Positions 1-8,918 are shown, counted from the stretch's first letter. The stretch is 64,000 bases of DNA from Cupriavidus basilensis (GCF_000832305.1 NZ_CP010536.1:434001-498000), one strand, 5' to 3'. Translations and numbers: made by a program. Notes: a model not told the origin generated them from the letters alone.

Positions 1-701
1 ACATCGGCCTGGCCACGGTCACCTACCTGTTCGAGGGCGAGATCCTTCACCACGACAGCCTGGGCAGCAAACAGGTCATCAAGCCGGGTGACGTGAACTG
101 GATGACGGCTGGCAAAGGCATCGCGCACTCGGAGCGCTCGCCCCAGTCCGCCCGCGATGCCGGGCCGCGCCTGCACGGCATCCAGACCTGGGTGGCGTTG
201 CCCAAGGAGCACGAGAACGTCGAGCCGTCCTTTCATCACCATCCGGCCGCGACGCTGCCCAAGCTGGAGCGCCCCGGCGTACGCATGACGGTGATTGCGG
301 GCGATGCGTTTGGCGCCGAGGCGCCGGTGAAGGTGTTCAGCCGCACGCTCTACGTAGCCATTGAGCTCGAGGCGGGCGCCAGCCTCGAGATTCCGGCGGA
401 GCACGCCGAGCGCGGCGTCTACCCGGTGGATGGCACCATCGCCCTGGACGGCGAAGTGTTGCCCGAACGGCACCTGGCGGTGCTGGTGCCGGGCCAGCCT
501 GTGACGTTGACGGCGCAGGTGGCGTCGCGCGTGATGCTGCTTGGCGGCGACCCGACCGACGGTCATCGCTTTATTTTCTGGAATTTCGTTGCCAGCACCA
601 AGGAAGCGATCGAAGCAGCCTCCCAGCGCTGGGAGGATGACCAGTTCCCGCGCGTGCCGGGCGAGACCGATCGCATTCCGCTGCCACAGCGCAAGCGCTA
701 A
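1..701 (+). CDS. Pirin family protein, 5' end cut by window
   Basis: The reading frame is open from the first bases of the window, so the gene begins upstream; the first internal ATG at 93 is not the true start. Pirins are cupin-fold proteins, some of which act as quercetin dioxygenases or regulators. Visible pirin features are the TVTYLFEGE strand right at the edge, then GDVNWMTAGKGIAHSE. The His and Glu of IAHSE correspond to two of the four pirin metal ligands; the HPH pair that gives the other two would lie just outside the window. The C-terminal cupin half is complete and ends at a TAA. The in-vivo substrate cannot be told from sequence. Confidence 0.9.
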   Translation, partial: IGLATVTYLFEGEILHHDSLGSKQVIKPGDVNWMTAGKGIAHSERSPQSARDAGPRLHGIQTWVALPKEHENVEPSFHHHPAATLPKLERPGVRMTVIAGDAFGAEAPVKVFSRTLYVAIELEAGASLEIPAEHAERGVYPVDGTIALDGEVLPERHLAVLVPGQPVTLTAQVASRVMLLGGDPTDGHRFIFWNFVASTKEAIEAASQRWEDDQFPRVPGETDRIPLPQRKR

Positions 702-725
702 AGGCGTCTGTCCGCCGGGCCACGC

Positions 726-1754
726 TCAGACCGGGCTGGCCCAAGCCACGCGCGTGCCTTGCTGCAGGCAGTCGCGGATGGCGTCGATCTGCGTGGCGAT
801 CGGGGCAGGCACAGGCGCCTTGCCGTCCAGCACGAGGCGGATCCAGGCCGCAGTCTGGTCCACGTCATTGCCGGGCGGCAATTCCGGCACATCAACGATG
901 GAGCCCGATGTCGGGTCGACCAAGGTGCGTTGATGCCCGTCGTGCAGCCAGTCGATGCGACTGTTGCGCCGGGCGTCCGCCACTACCTCGCCCTCGGTGC
1001 CTCGCGCCAGCAGCACATTGGCGGGCTCGTGCGAGAAATAATCGGTCAGGGTTTCGCGGTACTCGGGGTGGGTGTAGCTATAGAGCCGCAGCGCCTCGGC
1101 CGGGCCGTGCGCGCCCACCGGCTGCAACATCTTGACCACCGTATGCGCAGAGTTGCGCAAGCCGATCTGCATGCGCCTGTCCAGCATCCGGGCCAGCGCC
1201 GGCGACAGCACGTCGATCGGCAGCACGGCCAGCGGGCCGGGCTGGCCATCCTTGCTGCGCAACTGGGATTCGGCCTGCGCCACGGAGCTGCAAGGCGCGA
1301 TGCCCAGTGCCTCGAACAGCGAGATGCTGGTGACGCGCCCGTTGAACTGGCGGGAGCCGTGCACCAGCACCGGAATGCCCTCGCGCGCCAGAAGCAGCGC
1401 CAGCAACGGCACCAGGTTGGGCTGTTTGCGCGCGCCGTTGTAGCTGGGGATCGACACCACGACGCGGTCCGCCGGGCCGGCCAGCGGCAGGCAATGCGCA
1501 TGCGCGGCATCGAGCATCCCGGCCAGCTCGTGCGGGGCCTCGCCCTTGATGCGATAGGCCATCAGCACCGCGCCCAGCTCGATATCGGCCACGCGGCCTG
1601 CCAGCATGGCATCGAACAGCGCCTGGGCATCTTCGCGCGGCAGCGCGCGCGCGCCGTTGACGCCCCGGCCGATTTCCTTGATGTACTTCGCGGCAGCGAA
1701 GGCCGGGGCGGCAGGGGCAGCGGGGGAGGTGGGCGTGGTGGGCGTGGTGGTCAT
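726..1754 (-). CDS. ybiB: YbiB/TrpD2 family protein (anthranilate phosphoribosyltransferase-like, nucleic-acid binding)
   Basis: A 342-residue protein with the glycosyltransferase family 3 fold of TrpD: an N-terminal helical domain (about residues 18-75) and a phosphoribosyltransferase-like body with the NGARKQPNLVPLL stretch. It lacks the glycine-rich PRPP loop of genuine TrpD and so belongs to the TrpD2/YbiB group, whose E. coli member binds nucleic acid rather than making tryptophan. The ATG at 1754 is chosen because the longer frame to 1949 would run into the neighbouring ABC gene and adds only low-complexity sequence. The first 20 residues are Thr/Pro/Ala-rich. No trp genes are nearby, which fits a non-biosynthetic role. 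Confidence 0.85.
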   Translation of the reverse strand: MTTTPTTPTSPAAPAAPAFAAAKYIKEIGRGVNGARALPREDAQALFDAMLAGRVADIELGAVLMAYRIKGEAPHELAGMLDAAHAHCLPLAGPADRVVVSIPSYNGARKQPNLVPLLALLLAREGIPVLVHGSRQFNGRVTSISLFEALGIAPCSSVAQAESQLRSKDGQPGPLAVLPIDVLSPALARMLDRRMQIGLRNSAHTVVKMLQPVGAHGPAEALRLYSYTHPEYRETLTDYFSHEPANVLLARGTEGEVVADARRNSRIDWLHDGHQRTLVDPTSGSIVDVPELPPGNDVDQTAAWIRLVLDGKAPVPAPIATQIDAIRDCLQQGTRVAWASPV

Positions 1755-1879
1755 GGCAGGTTGGGACTCTGTTGTTTGAAGTCCATGATAGCGGAGCGGG
1801 CCGGCCGTGCCCATGACAGGCGCGATGCCGGCTCGGCTTCGCCCCTGGCGCGGCAGTGGCGGGCCCGTCATCGCCCCGC

Positions 1880-2683
1880 TCAGGCGGCTTCCTTCAGGGC
1901 GGGATTGCGCTGCTTGCGGTACAGGAAGTCCAGCACTGCCGTGCGGCATGCGTGGTAATCCTTGTCCTCGGCCAGCGCCATGCGCTCGCGTGGCCGCGGC
2001 AGGTCCACCTTCAGCACTTCGCCGATGGTGGCCGCGGGGCCGTTGGTCATCATGACGATGCGGTCGGCCAGCAGCACCGCTTCATCCACGTCGTGGGTCA
2101 CCATCACCACCGTGCTGCGCGTCTTCGCCACGATCTTGATCAGTTCGTCCTGCAGGTGCGCGCGGGTGAGCGCGTCCAGCGCGCCAAAGGGCTCGTCCAT
2201 CAGCAGCACCTTGGGCTCCATGGCCAGCGCCCGGGCGATGCCCACGCGCTGCTTCATGCCGCCCGAGATCTCTTGCGGATACTTGGCTTCGGCATGCGTC
2301 AGGCCAACCAAGGCCAGCGTGTCGTGCGTGCGGGCTTTCAGTTGCGCCTTGCTCTCGGCGGCGCCGAACACGCGCTCCACGCCAAGATAGACATTGTCGA
2401 AACAGGTCAGCCAGGGCAGCAGCGAATGGTTCTGGAACACCACCGCCCGATCCGGGCCGGGGCCTGCGATTTCGCGCTCCGCGCAGATCAGCGCGCCGGC
2501 GCTGGGCCGGTCCAGCCCGGCCAGCAGGTTGAGCAAGGTGGACTTGCCACAGCCCGAGTGGCCGATCAGCGTAATGAACTCGCCGCTGGCGATGGTCAGG
2601 TTGACATCGCGCAGGGCCACGAACGGCCCCTTCTTGGTTTTGAAGGTCTGCCCGACATTCTCGATACGGACGAACTTTTCCAT
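1880..2683 (-). CDS. nrtD: Nitrate ABC transporter, ATP-binding protein
   Basis: This is the ATPase of a nitrate/sulfonate/bicarbonate-type importer, 267 residues. It carries a Walker A motif GHSGCGKST (41-49), signature SGGMKQR (140-146), Walker B ending LMDEP (161-165) and H-loop His197. The NHSLLPWLT Q-loop region is typical of the NrtC/NrtD branch. It is the last gene of the operon with nrtB 18 bases upstream. It is a single-domain ATPase without the fused receptor domain of cyanobacterial NrtC. The assignment to nitrate rather than taurine or cyanate rests mainly on the operon partner NrtA and the NasT-type leader. Confidence 0.9.
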   Translation of the reverse strand: MEKFVRIENVGQTFKTKKGPFVALRDVNLTIASGEFITLIGHSGCGKSTLLNLLAGLDRPSAGALICAEREIAGPGPDRAVVFQNHSLLPWLTCFDNVYLGVERVFGAAESKAQLKARTHDTLALVGLTHAEAKYPQEISGGMKQRVGIARALAMEPKVLLMDEPFGALDALTRAHLQDELIKIVAKTRSTVVMVTHDVDEAVLLADRIVMMTNGPAATIGEVLKVDLPRPRERMALAEDKDYHACRTAVLDFLYRKQRNPALKEAA

Positions 2684-2701
2684 TGCCTTCTCCTTAGCGT
2701 C

Positions 2702-3640
2702 TTAGTTGCCGTAGCTGAAGCGCTTGGCCAGGCTGAGCAGCGCGTATTCGAGCAGCAGCCCGACCATGCCGATGATGAAGATCGCGATGACGATGTGTTC
2801 CACCTTCAGGTTGTTCCACTCGTCCCACAGCCAGAAGCCGATGCCGGTGCCGCCAGTGAGCATTTCCGCGGCCACGATCACCAGCCAGGCGGTACCGATG
2901 GACAGCCGCACGCCGGTGAGCATGTACGGCAGCACGGCGGGCAGCAGCACGCGGGTAAAGACCTTCCATTCGGAAAGGTCGAGCACGCGCGCCACATTCA
3001 GGTAGTCCTGCGGCACACGGGTCACGCCCACCGCGGTATTGATCACCATCGGCCAGATCGAGCAGATGAAGATAGCCCAGATCGCCGCCGGGTTTGCCGA
3101 CTTGAACAGCAGCAGGCCAATGGGCAGCCAAGCCAGCGGCGAGACCGGGCGCAGCAGGCTGATGATGGGCGCCATCATCGCGTTGAGAAAGGCGAAGCGG
3201 CCCAGCGCGAAGCCGGCCGGGATGCCAATCAATGCGGCCAGCCCGAAGCCCGCCGCCACGCGCGCCAGCGATGCCAGCACGTTCCAGCCGATGCCCTGGT
3301 CATTGGGGCCGTTGCGGTAGAAAGGGTCGGCGAACAGTGGTACGGCGGCATGCCAGGTGGCGGCCGGCGTGGGGATGGCGGGGATCATGGTGGCGATGCC
3401 GTGCCACATCAGCAGGAACAGCGCAAAGCCTGCTACCGGCGGCATCACCTTGAGCACCACGGCGGTGATGGCGTCGCGCCGCGCCGCGCGGCGGGCCTCG
3501 GCTTGCGCGGCGAGCGCGCGGCGCTCGGCGCGTTCATGGGCTTGCTGGTCGCCAACCACGGCAACCTCGGCATTGGTGCCGGCATCGGCAGGGGCGGCTT
3601 GGCTGGCGGCATGCGGGGCCGGTTGGGCTAGTGCATTCAC
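2702..3640 (-). CDS. nrtB: Nitrate ABC transporter, permease
   Basis: Inner-membrane permease of the nitrate importer, 312 residues. About 60 N-terminal residues are Ala/Arg-rich and cytoplasmic. They are followed by roughly six membrane segments and the binding-protein-dependent permease motif around the EWKVFTRVLLPAVLP stretch that contacts the ATPase. The start is a GTG at 3640, preceded by AAGGAG at ideal spacing. An upstream in-frame ATG at 3778 would overlap nrtA and has no such site. The gene sits between nrtA and nrtD on the same strand. Confidence 0.88.
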   Translation of the reverse strand: MNALAQPAPHAASQAAPADAGTNAEVAVVGDQQAHERAERRALAAQAEARRAARRDAITAVVLKVMPPVAGFALFLLMWHGIATMIPAIPTPAATWHAAVPLFADPFYRNGPNDQGIGWNVLASLARVAAGFGLAALIGIPAGFALGRFAFLNAMMAPIISLLRPVSPLAWLPIGLLLFKSANPAAIWAIFICSIWPMVINTAVGVTRVPQDYLNVARVLDLSEWKVFTRVLLPAVLPYMLTGVRLSIGTAWLVIVAAEMLTGGTGIGFWLWDEWNNLKVEHIVIAIFIIGMVGLLLEYALLSLAKRFSYGN

Positions 3641-3725
3641 GTCTGGCTCCTTCGGTGGCCGGCGTGTCGCCACGCCGGCATTCAAGCGGCAATCAAAATC
3701 GGAATCACGCCGGGGCGCGTGCGCT

Positions 3726-5045
3726 TCAGGCCTTGATCTTGAAACCGTCGGCATAGGCCTTGGGGTCCTTGCCGGCATCCCACACCACGCCGTCGACCAG
3801 CTTCGCGGTACGGAAGTCGCTCTTGGGCAGCGGCACCTGCGCGGCCGCGGCGGCCTGTTTGTAGATGTCGATGCGATTGACCTTCTTCGCCACCTCCAGG
3901 TAGTCAGGGTGGTCCTTGAGCAAGCCCCAGCGCTTTTGCTGCGTGAGGAACCACATGCCGTCGGAGAGGAAGGGATAGTTGGCGGCGCCGTCCTGGTAGA
4001 ACTTCATCGAGTCCGGGTCATCCCAGGTCTTGCCCAGGCCGTTGTTATAGCGGCCCAGCATGCGATCCAGGATGATGTCCATGTCGGTGTTGACGTAGGA
4101 CTTGGCGGCGATGGTCTCGGCGGTCTTGCGGCGGTTGGAGGCCGATGCGTCGATGTACTTCGAGGCGTCGAGCACGGCGGCCACCATCGCGCGCGCCGTG
4201 TTGGGATATTTCTGCACGAACTCCGCCGTGGTGCCCAGGGTCTTTTCCGGGTGATCCTTCCAGATCGCCTGTGTGGTTTCTGCGGTAAAGCCGATCTTGT
4301 CGGCGATGGCGCGCGCGCCCCAGGGCTCGCCCACGCAGAAGCCGTCCATGTTGCCCACGCGCATGTTGGCCACCATCTGCGGCGGCGGCACGGTGATGGC
4401 CTTGGCGTCCTGCATCGGGTTGATGCCGTTGGCGGCCAGCCAGTAGTACAGCCACATGGCATGGGTGCCGGTGGGGAAGGTCTGGGCAAAGGTGTACTCG
4501 CGCTTTTCCTTCATCATCAGCGCCTTCAGGCTGGCGCCGTCCTTGACGCCTTTCTCCGCCAGCTTGGATGACAGCGTGATGGCCTGGCCGTTGTGGTTCA
4601 GGCTCATCAGCACCGCCATGTCTTTCTTGGGGCCGCCAATGCCAAGCTGCACGCCATAGATCAGCCCGTACAGCACATGCGCCGCATCGAGTTCGCCATT
4701 GACCAGCTTGTCGCGCACGCCGGCCCAGGAGGCTTCCTTGGTGGGTGTGATCTTGATGCCGTACTTCTTGTCGAAGCCGAGTGTGCCGGCCATCACGACC
4801 GAGGCGCAGTCCGTCAGCGGGATGAAGCCGATCCGCACCTCCGGTTTTTCCGGCGCGTCGGAGCCTGCTGCCCATGCGCCAGCGCGTACCAGGGGATCGA
4901 CCAGGGTGACCACGCTGGCGCTGGCGATGGTGGCCAGGGCGCGGCGCCGTCCGTTGCTGGCGGGCACCGCATCGGCTCCCGTGGTGCTGGCATCGGTGGC
5001 AACTGCTGCATGCAGCGACTTGGCAATCTTCAGGCGAGAGGGCAT
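3726..5045 (-). CDS. nrtA: Nitrate ABC transporter, substrate-binding protein
   Basis: Periplasmic NrtA/CmpA-family receptor of about 439 residues. A twin-arginine-like signal is visible: basic RRR at 33-35 followed by a hydrophobic segment ending near AWA (57-59). The mature part starts with the family-typical GFIPLTDCASVV and has the conserved VGEPWGARA stretch. The ATG at 5045 is preferred over a GTG six bases upstream because GGAG then has normal spacing. It is the first gene of the nrtABD operon and lies directly behind the ANTAR leader. A cytoplasmic NasS sensor is a close homologue, but the export signal argues for a transporter receptor. Confidence 0.9.
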   Translation of the reverse strand: MPSRLKIAKSLHAAVATDASTTGADAVPASNGRRRALATIASASVVTLVDPLVRAGAWAAGSDAPEKPEVRIGFIPLTDCASVVMAGTLGFDKKYGIKITPTKEASWAGVRDKLVNGELDAAHVLYGLIYGVQLGIGGPKKDMAVLMSLNHNGQAITLSSKLAEKGVKDGASLKALMMKEKREYTFAQTFPTGTHAMWLYYWLAANGINPMQDAKAITVPPPQMVANMRVGNMDGFCVGEPWGARAIADKIGFTAETTQAIWKDHPEKTLGTTAEFVQKYPNTARAMVAAVLDASKYIDASASNRRKTAETIAAKSYVNTDMDIILDRMLGRYNNGLGKTWDDPDSMKFYQDGAANYPFLSDGMWFLTQQKRWGLLKDHPDYLEVAKKVNRIDIYKQAAAAAQVPLPKSDFRTAKLVDGVVWDAGKDPKAYADGFKIKA

Positions 5046-5062
5046 TGACACGGCTCCAAATG

Positions 5063-5120
5063 AAAAGCGTCCTGAACTGCGCCGCAGTTCTCCAGAAATG
5101 CGGGGGGCAGGTCAGGACGC
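5063..5120 (-). terminator. Attenuator terminator in the nrtA leader
   Basis: On the minus strand GCGTCCTGA (5120-5112) can pair perfectly with TCAGGACGC (5075-5067), immediately followed by TTTTCATTT, an intrinsic terminator 18 bases before the nrtA start. Between the arms lies a compact alternative hairpin GAACTGC-GGC-GCAGTTC (5090-5074) that shares its 3' bases with the long stem, so two mutually exclusive folds are possible. Placement upstream of a structural gene marks it as a conditional attenuator. Confidence 0.7.
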
Positions 5121-5137
5121 CGTTGTCCCGTGATGCG

Positions 5138-5192
5138 GCGCGGCCGTCGTTGGCGGCGCACATCGGTATGTGATCGGCCGTCGTTGGCCGAT
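5138..5192 (-). promoter_or_regulatory. ANTAR-type tandem hexaloop hairpins
   Basis: Two successive minus-strand hairpins present the same six-base loop AACGAC. Hairpin 1 (5192-5173) has a perfect 7-bp stem ATCGGCC/GGCCGAT. Hairpin 2 (5159-5138) has stem GCGC-C-GCC/GGC-C-GCGC with one C-C mismatch. Paired hexaloops with A at position 1 and G at position 4 are the known RNA target of ANTAR regulators. The element lies between nasT and nrtA, just ahead of the attenuator, so bound NasT would be expected to permit read-through into nrtABD. Confidence 0.8.
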
Positions 5193-5407
5193 GCTTCGTT
5201 TACGCAAGCCGCGTGCCAAGGGGTGGGGGGGCTGTTGCCGGGGTCCGATGGACCGGCGAGCGTGGGCAAGGAGCCAGAAGCGGACGCGCCGAAGCGGCGC
5301 GCGTGCGCTGCCGGTGCGCGAAAGGTGATGCGGTCGCGCCATCCTTGTGCATTGCACCAAGCGCGTGCGGGGCGCATCGCGGCGCCCGATCATGGTTTGT
5401 CCGGGGC

Positions 5408-6088
5408 TTAGCTCATCACATCGATGACCCGCCGCGCCGCCTCGACGAGCTTGATGCCGCGCTCCATCGCCATGCTGCGCAGCCGCTTGTAAGCCTCGTC
5501 CTCGGTCATGCCGCGCTCCTTCATCAGCAGGCCCTTGGCACGCTCCACTTCCTTGCGCTCGGCCAGCTGCAGCCGCGTGGCATCAAGCTCAGCGCGCAGT
5601 TCCTGGTCCAGTTCGAAGCGCGCATAGGCCACATCCAGCACGGTCTTGACGCGATCGGCACGCAGGCCGTCAACGATGTAGGCGGTGATCCCCGCGCTCA
5701 GCGCGGCCTTGATGCGCTGAGCGTCGTCGTTGTCCGTGAAGAGCACGATGGGGCGCGGCGCATGCTGGGTCGACACGCACACATGTTCGACCGTATCGCG
5801 CGCGGCCGACTCCGAGGCGATGATGATCAGGTCCGGCTGCCGCGCGGCGATTGCGTCGGGCAGCCGCAGGTCGGCGTCCACCGTTTCGATGTCCGTGAAG
5901 CCCGCAGAGACAAGCCCGGCACGGATCGTCTCGATATTGAGAGGATCCTCGTCATGCGGATCGCGCACCAGCAAAATGCGCAGCGCGCGTGAACCCGACG
6001 CGGCGGGCGCGGGGCTGGCAGGACTCGTCGGGCGGGAGGGGGCTGGGGGGCGTTTGTTCATGGCGTCACTTGGATTGTCTCTTGCCAT
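5408..6088 (-). CDS. nasT: ANTAR-domain antitermination regulator NasT
   Basis: A 226-residue response-regulator-like protein with a pseudo-receiver fold (about 35-155) and a C-terminal ANTAR RNA-binding domain (about 165-226, with [18 protein letters not shown]). NasT proteins bind tandem hexaloop hairpins and prevent termination in nitrate-assimilation leaders; such a leader lies immediately downstream here. At the receiver phosphorylation position the sequence reads IIIASES, with Ala91 where an Asp is expected, so control is probably not by phosphorylation. No nasS gene is adjacent. The start is uncertain: an ATG at 6061 would remove nine residues, and the first 30 residues are Pro/Ala-rich. 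Confidence 0.88.
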   Translation of the reverse strand: MARDNPSDAMNKRPPAPSRPTSPASPAPAASGSRALRILLVRDPHDEDPLNIETIRAGLVSAGFTDIETVDADLRLPDAIAARQPDLIIIASESAARDTVEHVCVSTQHAPRPIVLFTDNDDAQRIKAALSAGITAYIVDGLRADRVKTVLDVAYARFELDQELRAELDATRLQLAERKEVERAKGLLMKERGMTEDEAYKRLRSMAMERGIKLVEAARRVIDVMS

Positions 6089-6269
6089 GCAAGATTCGCG
6101 CCGAGATGCTTTTCATTGTATTGCGGGGTTTCCCGGATTCAATGGCTGCCGGCGTACGCGGCCAGAACCGCCGGTGTATGCTATTGCCCTGCTGCGCGGC
6201 AGGGCGTCTACTGGCGACGCCGGCATGCTGGCGCGTAGTCTAAAACACAGAATATGCTTGGAGAGATGG

Positions 6270-6971
6270 ATGACCGAATTCGTATTTGCCCCGCCGGCGC
6301 CCAATGGCGTGCCCGTGCGCGGCAGCAGCGCTCAGTTCCCGGTGCGCCGGGTCTACTGCGTGGGCCGCAATTATGCCGCCCATGCCCGTGAAATGGGTTC
6401 GGATCCCGACCGCGAGCCGCCGTTCTTCTTCTGCAAGCCCGCCGACGCCGTGAGCTATGTGGCCGACGGCACCGAAGGCGCCTTCCCCTATCCGCAGGGC
6501 ACCAGCAATTGCCACTATGAAGTGGAGCTGGTCGTTGCCATCGGCAAGGGCGGCAAGGACATCGCCGAGGCGGATGCCGCGAGCCACGTGTTTGGCTACG
6601 CGCTCGGCCTCGACATGACGCGCCGCGACCTGCAGAACGAATCGAAGAAGACCGGCCGCCCCTGGGAAACCGGCAAGGCCTTCGACAAGTCCGCCCCGAT
6701 CGGGCCGATCGTGCCGGTGTCCGCCATCGGCCATCCGGAGAAGGGCGCGGTCACGCTGTCCGTCAACGGCGTGGAGAAGCAGCGCGGCGACCTGTCGGAC
6801 CTGATCTGGTCGGTGCCCGAGATGGTGTCCTATCTCTCCAAGCTGTTCGAGCTGCAACCCGGCGACCTGATCTACAGCGGCACGCCTGAAGGCGTGGGCC
6901 CGGTGGTCAAGGGCGATGTCATGCTGTGCAAGATCGAAGGCGTGGGCGAGCTCACCGTCAAGGTAGTCTGA
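6270..6971 (+). CDS. Fumarylacetoacetate hydrolase family protein
   Basis: A 233-residue single-domain FAH-fold hydrolase. It starts at an ATG with GGAGAG six bases ahead; the open frame continues far upstream but that part is antisense to nasT. The metal and substrate region includes [11 protein letters not shown] near residue 30, the acidic [13 protein letters not shown] stretch and the [19 protein letters not shown] segment. Enzymes of this size cleave 3-fumarylpyruvate or other 2,4-diketo acids. It is 4 bases from a maleylacetoacetate isomerase-like gene, so the two probably perform consecutive steps, isomerisation then hydrolysis, in gentisate or homogentisate breakdown. No ring-cleavage dioxygenase is in the window. 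Confidence 0.88.
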   Translation: MTEFVFAPPAPNGVPVRGSSAQFPVRRVYCVGRNYAAHAREMGSDPDREPPFFFCKPADAVSYVADGTEGAFPYPQGTSNCHYEVELVVAIGKGGKDIAEADAASHVFGYALGLDMTRRDLQNESKKTGRPWETGKAFDKSAPIGPIVPVSAIGHPEKGAVTLSVNGVEKQRGDLSDLIWSVPEMVSYLSKLFELQPGDLIYSGTPEGVGPVVKGDVMLCKIEGVGELTVKVV

Positions 6972-6975
6972 GTCC

Positions 6976-7623
6976 ATGTTGAAGCTTTACAGCTACTTTC
7001 GCAGCTCCGCCTCGTACCGGGTGCGCATTGCCCTGCAGTTGAAGGGCCTGCCTTACGAGTACATGCCGGTGCATCTGTTGCGCGACGGCGGCCAGCAACT
7101 GCTGCCGGCCTACAGGGCGCTGAACCCCGATGCGCTGGTGCCGACCCTGCTGGATGACGATCACGTATTGATCCAGTCCGTGGCGATGGTCGAGTACCTC
7201 GACGAGACGCATCCCGAGCCGCCCCTGCTGCCGGGCAGCGCGCTCGACCGCGCCTACATCCGCGCGCTGGCGCTGGAGGTCGCGTGCGAGATCCATCCGC
7301 TGAACAACCTGCGCGTGCTGAAGTACATCAAGCACACGCTGGGCGTAACGGAGGAGGCCAAGGACGCGTGGTATCGCCACTGGGTCGAGCTGGGTTTCGA
7401 GTCGGTCAATACCAACCTCGTGCGCTCGGGCAAGGCAGGGCGTTTCTGCTTTGGCGATACGCCGACGCTGGCGGACATCTGCCTGGTGCCGCAGGTGTTC
7501 AACGCGCAGCGCTTCAATATCGACGTGGCCCGCTACCCGGCCATTGCCAAGGTGTTCGACGCCTGCATGGCGCTGCCCGCGTTCCAGCAGGCCGAGCCCA
7601 AGGCGCAGCCGGACGCCGAATAA
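6976..7623 (+). CDS. maiA: Maleylacetoacetate (or maleylpyruvate) isomerase, GST family
   Basis: A zeta-class glutathione transferase of 215 residues. The N-terminal thioredoxin fold carries SSASYRVRIALQLKG (about 10-24), the zeta-class glutathione/active-site signature. The C-terminal helical domain ends with FGDTPTLADICLVPQV. It uses glutathione to isomerise maleylacetoacetate or maleylpyruvate to the fumaryl form, the substrate of the hydrolase encoded just upstream. The SSxSYRVR form resembles MaiA more than the SGTSHR form recalled for NagL, but substrate choice is not settled by sequence alone. Confidence 0.88.
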   Translation: MLKLYSYFRSSASYRVRIALQLKGLPYEYMPVHLLRDGGQQLLPAYRALNPDALVPTLLDDDHVLIQSVAMVEYLDETHPEPPLLPGSALDRAYIRALALEVACEIHPLNNLRVLKYIKHTLGVTEEAKDAWYRHWVELGFESVNTNLVRSGKAGRFCFGDTPTLADICLVPQVFNAQRFNIDVARYPAIAKVFDACMALPAFQQAEPKAQPDAE

Positions 7624-7657
7624 GTTGCCACGCCAGGTTCGGCAGGCCGCAAAAAGT

Positions 7658-7690
7658 AAAAAGCCCCGCAAGCGATTGCGGGGCTTTTTT
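7658..7690. terminator. Bidirectional intrinsic terminator between maiA and ftsY
   Basis: Inverted repeat AAGCCCCGCA / TGCGGGGCTT with a six-base loop, flanked by runs of A on the left and T on the right. It can stop transcription of the rightward maiA and of the leftward ftsY, which converge here. Confidence 0.92.
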
Positions 7691-7712
7691 ACTGGCGAGC
7701 CGGGTGGGCTGC

Positions 7713-8858
7713 TCAGCCGAGCACTGCGTCGGCGAATTCCTCGGCCTTGAAGGGCTGCAGGTCTTCGACCTTCTCGCCCACGCCGATAAAGTAGACCGGC
7801 ACCGGGCGCTGGCGCGCGATCGCGGCCAGGATGCCGCCCTTGGCGGTGCCGTCGAGCTTGGTCACGATCAGCCCGGTCAGGCCCAGCGCGTCGTCGAACG
7901 CCTTGACCTGGGACAGCGCGTTCTGCCCGGTGTTGGCGTCGATCACCAGCAGCGATTCGTGTGGCGCGTTCGGCATCGCCTTGGCGATGACACGCTTGAC
8001 CTTTTTCAGCTCTTCCATCAGGTGCAGCTGCGTGGGCAGGCGGCCCGCGGTATCGGCCATCACGATATCGATGCCGCGTGCGCGTGCGGCGTTGACCGCG
8101 TCGAAGATCACTGCCGCCGGGTCGCCGCTTTCCTGCGAGACCACGGTGACATTGTTGCGCTCGCCCCAGATGGTCAGCTGCTCGCGCGCGGCGGCGCGGA
8201 AGGTGTCGCCCGCGGCCAGCAGCACGGACTGGTCATAGCTCTGGAAGTGCTTGCACAGCTTGCCGATGCTGGTGGTCTTGCCGGCGCCGTTTACGCCCGA
8301 AATCATCATCACCAGCGGCTGCTCGCGGCCCAGGGACATGGTCTTCTCGAGCGGGCGCAGCAGGTCGGTCAGCAGCTCGCGCAGCGCGGCCTTGACGCCT
8401 TCGGCGGTTTCGATGCGCTCGGTCTTGACGCGGCGGCGCAGCGCGCTCAGCAGGTGCTGGGTAGCCTCGACGCCGGCGTCGGCCATGATCAGGGCCGTTT
8501 CCAGATCCTCGAACAGGTCTTCGTCGACCTTGACGCCAACAAACAGCGTGCCCAGATTGCGGCTGGTCTTGGACAGGCCGGTGCGCAAACGCTGCATCCA
8601 GCCGCGCTTGGCCTCGGCGGAGGCGGCCGGCGGCGGCGTCAGGACCAGTTCCTCGGCAGCGGCCGGGGTCGCGCTGCGGACTGGCTGGGAGGCGGTTGGC
8701 GTGACGGGAACGACGGTGGCCGGGGCAGGCGCGGCCGCGGGAATGGGGGGTGGCACGCTGGCGGGCGCCGCGGCCGGAGTGGCGGCGGGCGCCGGGCTTT
8801 GCACCTCGGGCGGCGCACTGGCCGGCTCAGCCTTGCGCTTCTTCCAGAAACTAAACAT
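7713..8858 (-). CDS. ftsY: Signal recognition particle receptor FtsY
   Basis: GTPase of 381 residues that docks SRP-ribosome complexes at the inner membrane. A basic N-terminus (FWKKRK) is followed by about 70 Pro/Ala-rich residues (the A region, low in acidic residues here) and the NG domain. GTPase elements are GVNGAGKT (188-195), GDTFRAAA (217-224), DTAGR (269-273) and TKLDG (333-337). The ATG at 8858 gives the normal MFSFWKK start; the much longer open frame upstream runs antisense through two protease genes and is not coding. It diverges from the M16 protease pair with only 60 bases between start codons. Confidence 0.96.
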   Translation of the reverse strand: MFSFWKKRKAEPASAPPEVQSPAPAATPAAAPASVPPPIPAAAPAPATVVPVTPTASQPVRSATPAAAEELVLTPPPAASAEAKRGWMQRLRTGLSKTSRNLGTLFVGVKVDEDLFEDLETALIMADAGVEATQHLLSALRRRVKTERIETAEGVKAALRELLTDLLRPLEKTMSLGREQPLVMMISGVNGAGKTTSIGKLCKHFQSYDQSVLLAAGDTFRAAAREQLTIWGERNNVTVVSQESGDPAAVIFDAVNAARARGIDIVMADTAGRLPTQLHLMEELKKVKRVIAKAMPNAPHESLLVIDANTGQNALSQVKAFDDALGLTGLIVTKLDGTAKGGILAAIARQRPVPVYFIGVGEKVEDLQPFKAEEFADAVLG

Positions 8859-8918
8859 TGGGAAAGGGGTCAATACCCCGGTAGAATCAATCGCCAAAAT
8901 TCTAGCAGACGGGGTCGC

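Larger units (their letters stand above)
5046..5407 (-). promoter_or_regulatory. nasT-nrtA intergenic region: untranslated leader of nrtABD
   Basis: No credible gene lies here. The nrtA-proximal third holds the ANTAR hairpins and the attenuator terminator. The remaining part, about 5195-5407, would carry the promoter; no convincing sigma-54 GG-N10-GC pair or sigma-70 pair was recognised. The spacing leaves a leader of at least 150 bases. Confidence 0.6.

Noticed and set aside
1880..5045. Taurine or cyanate instead of nitrate as transporter substrate
   Set aside because: NrtA-type receptor motifs, the adjacent ANTAR regulator and its leader fit nitrate; no tauD or cynS nearby.
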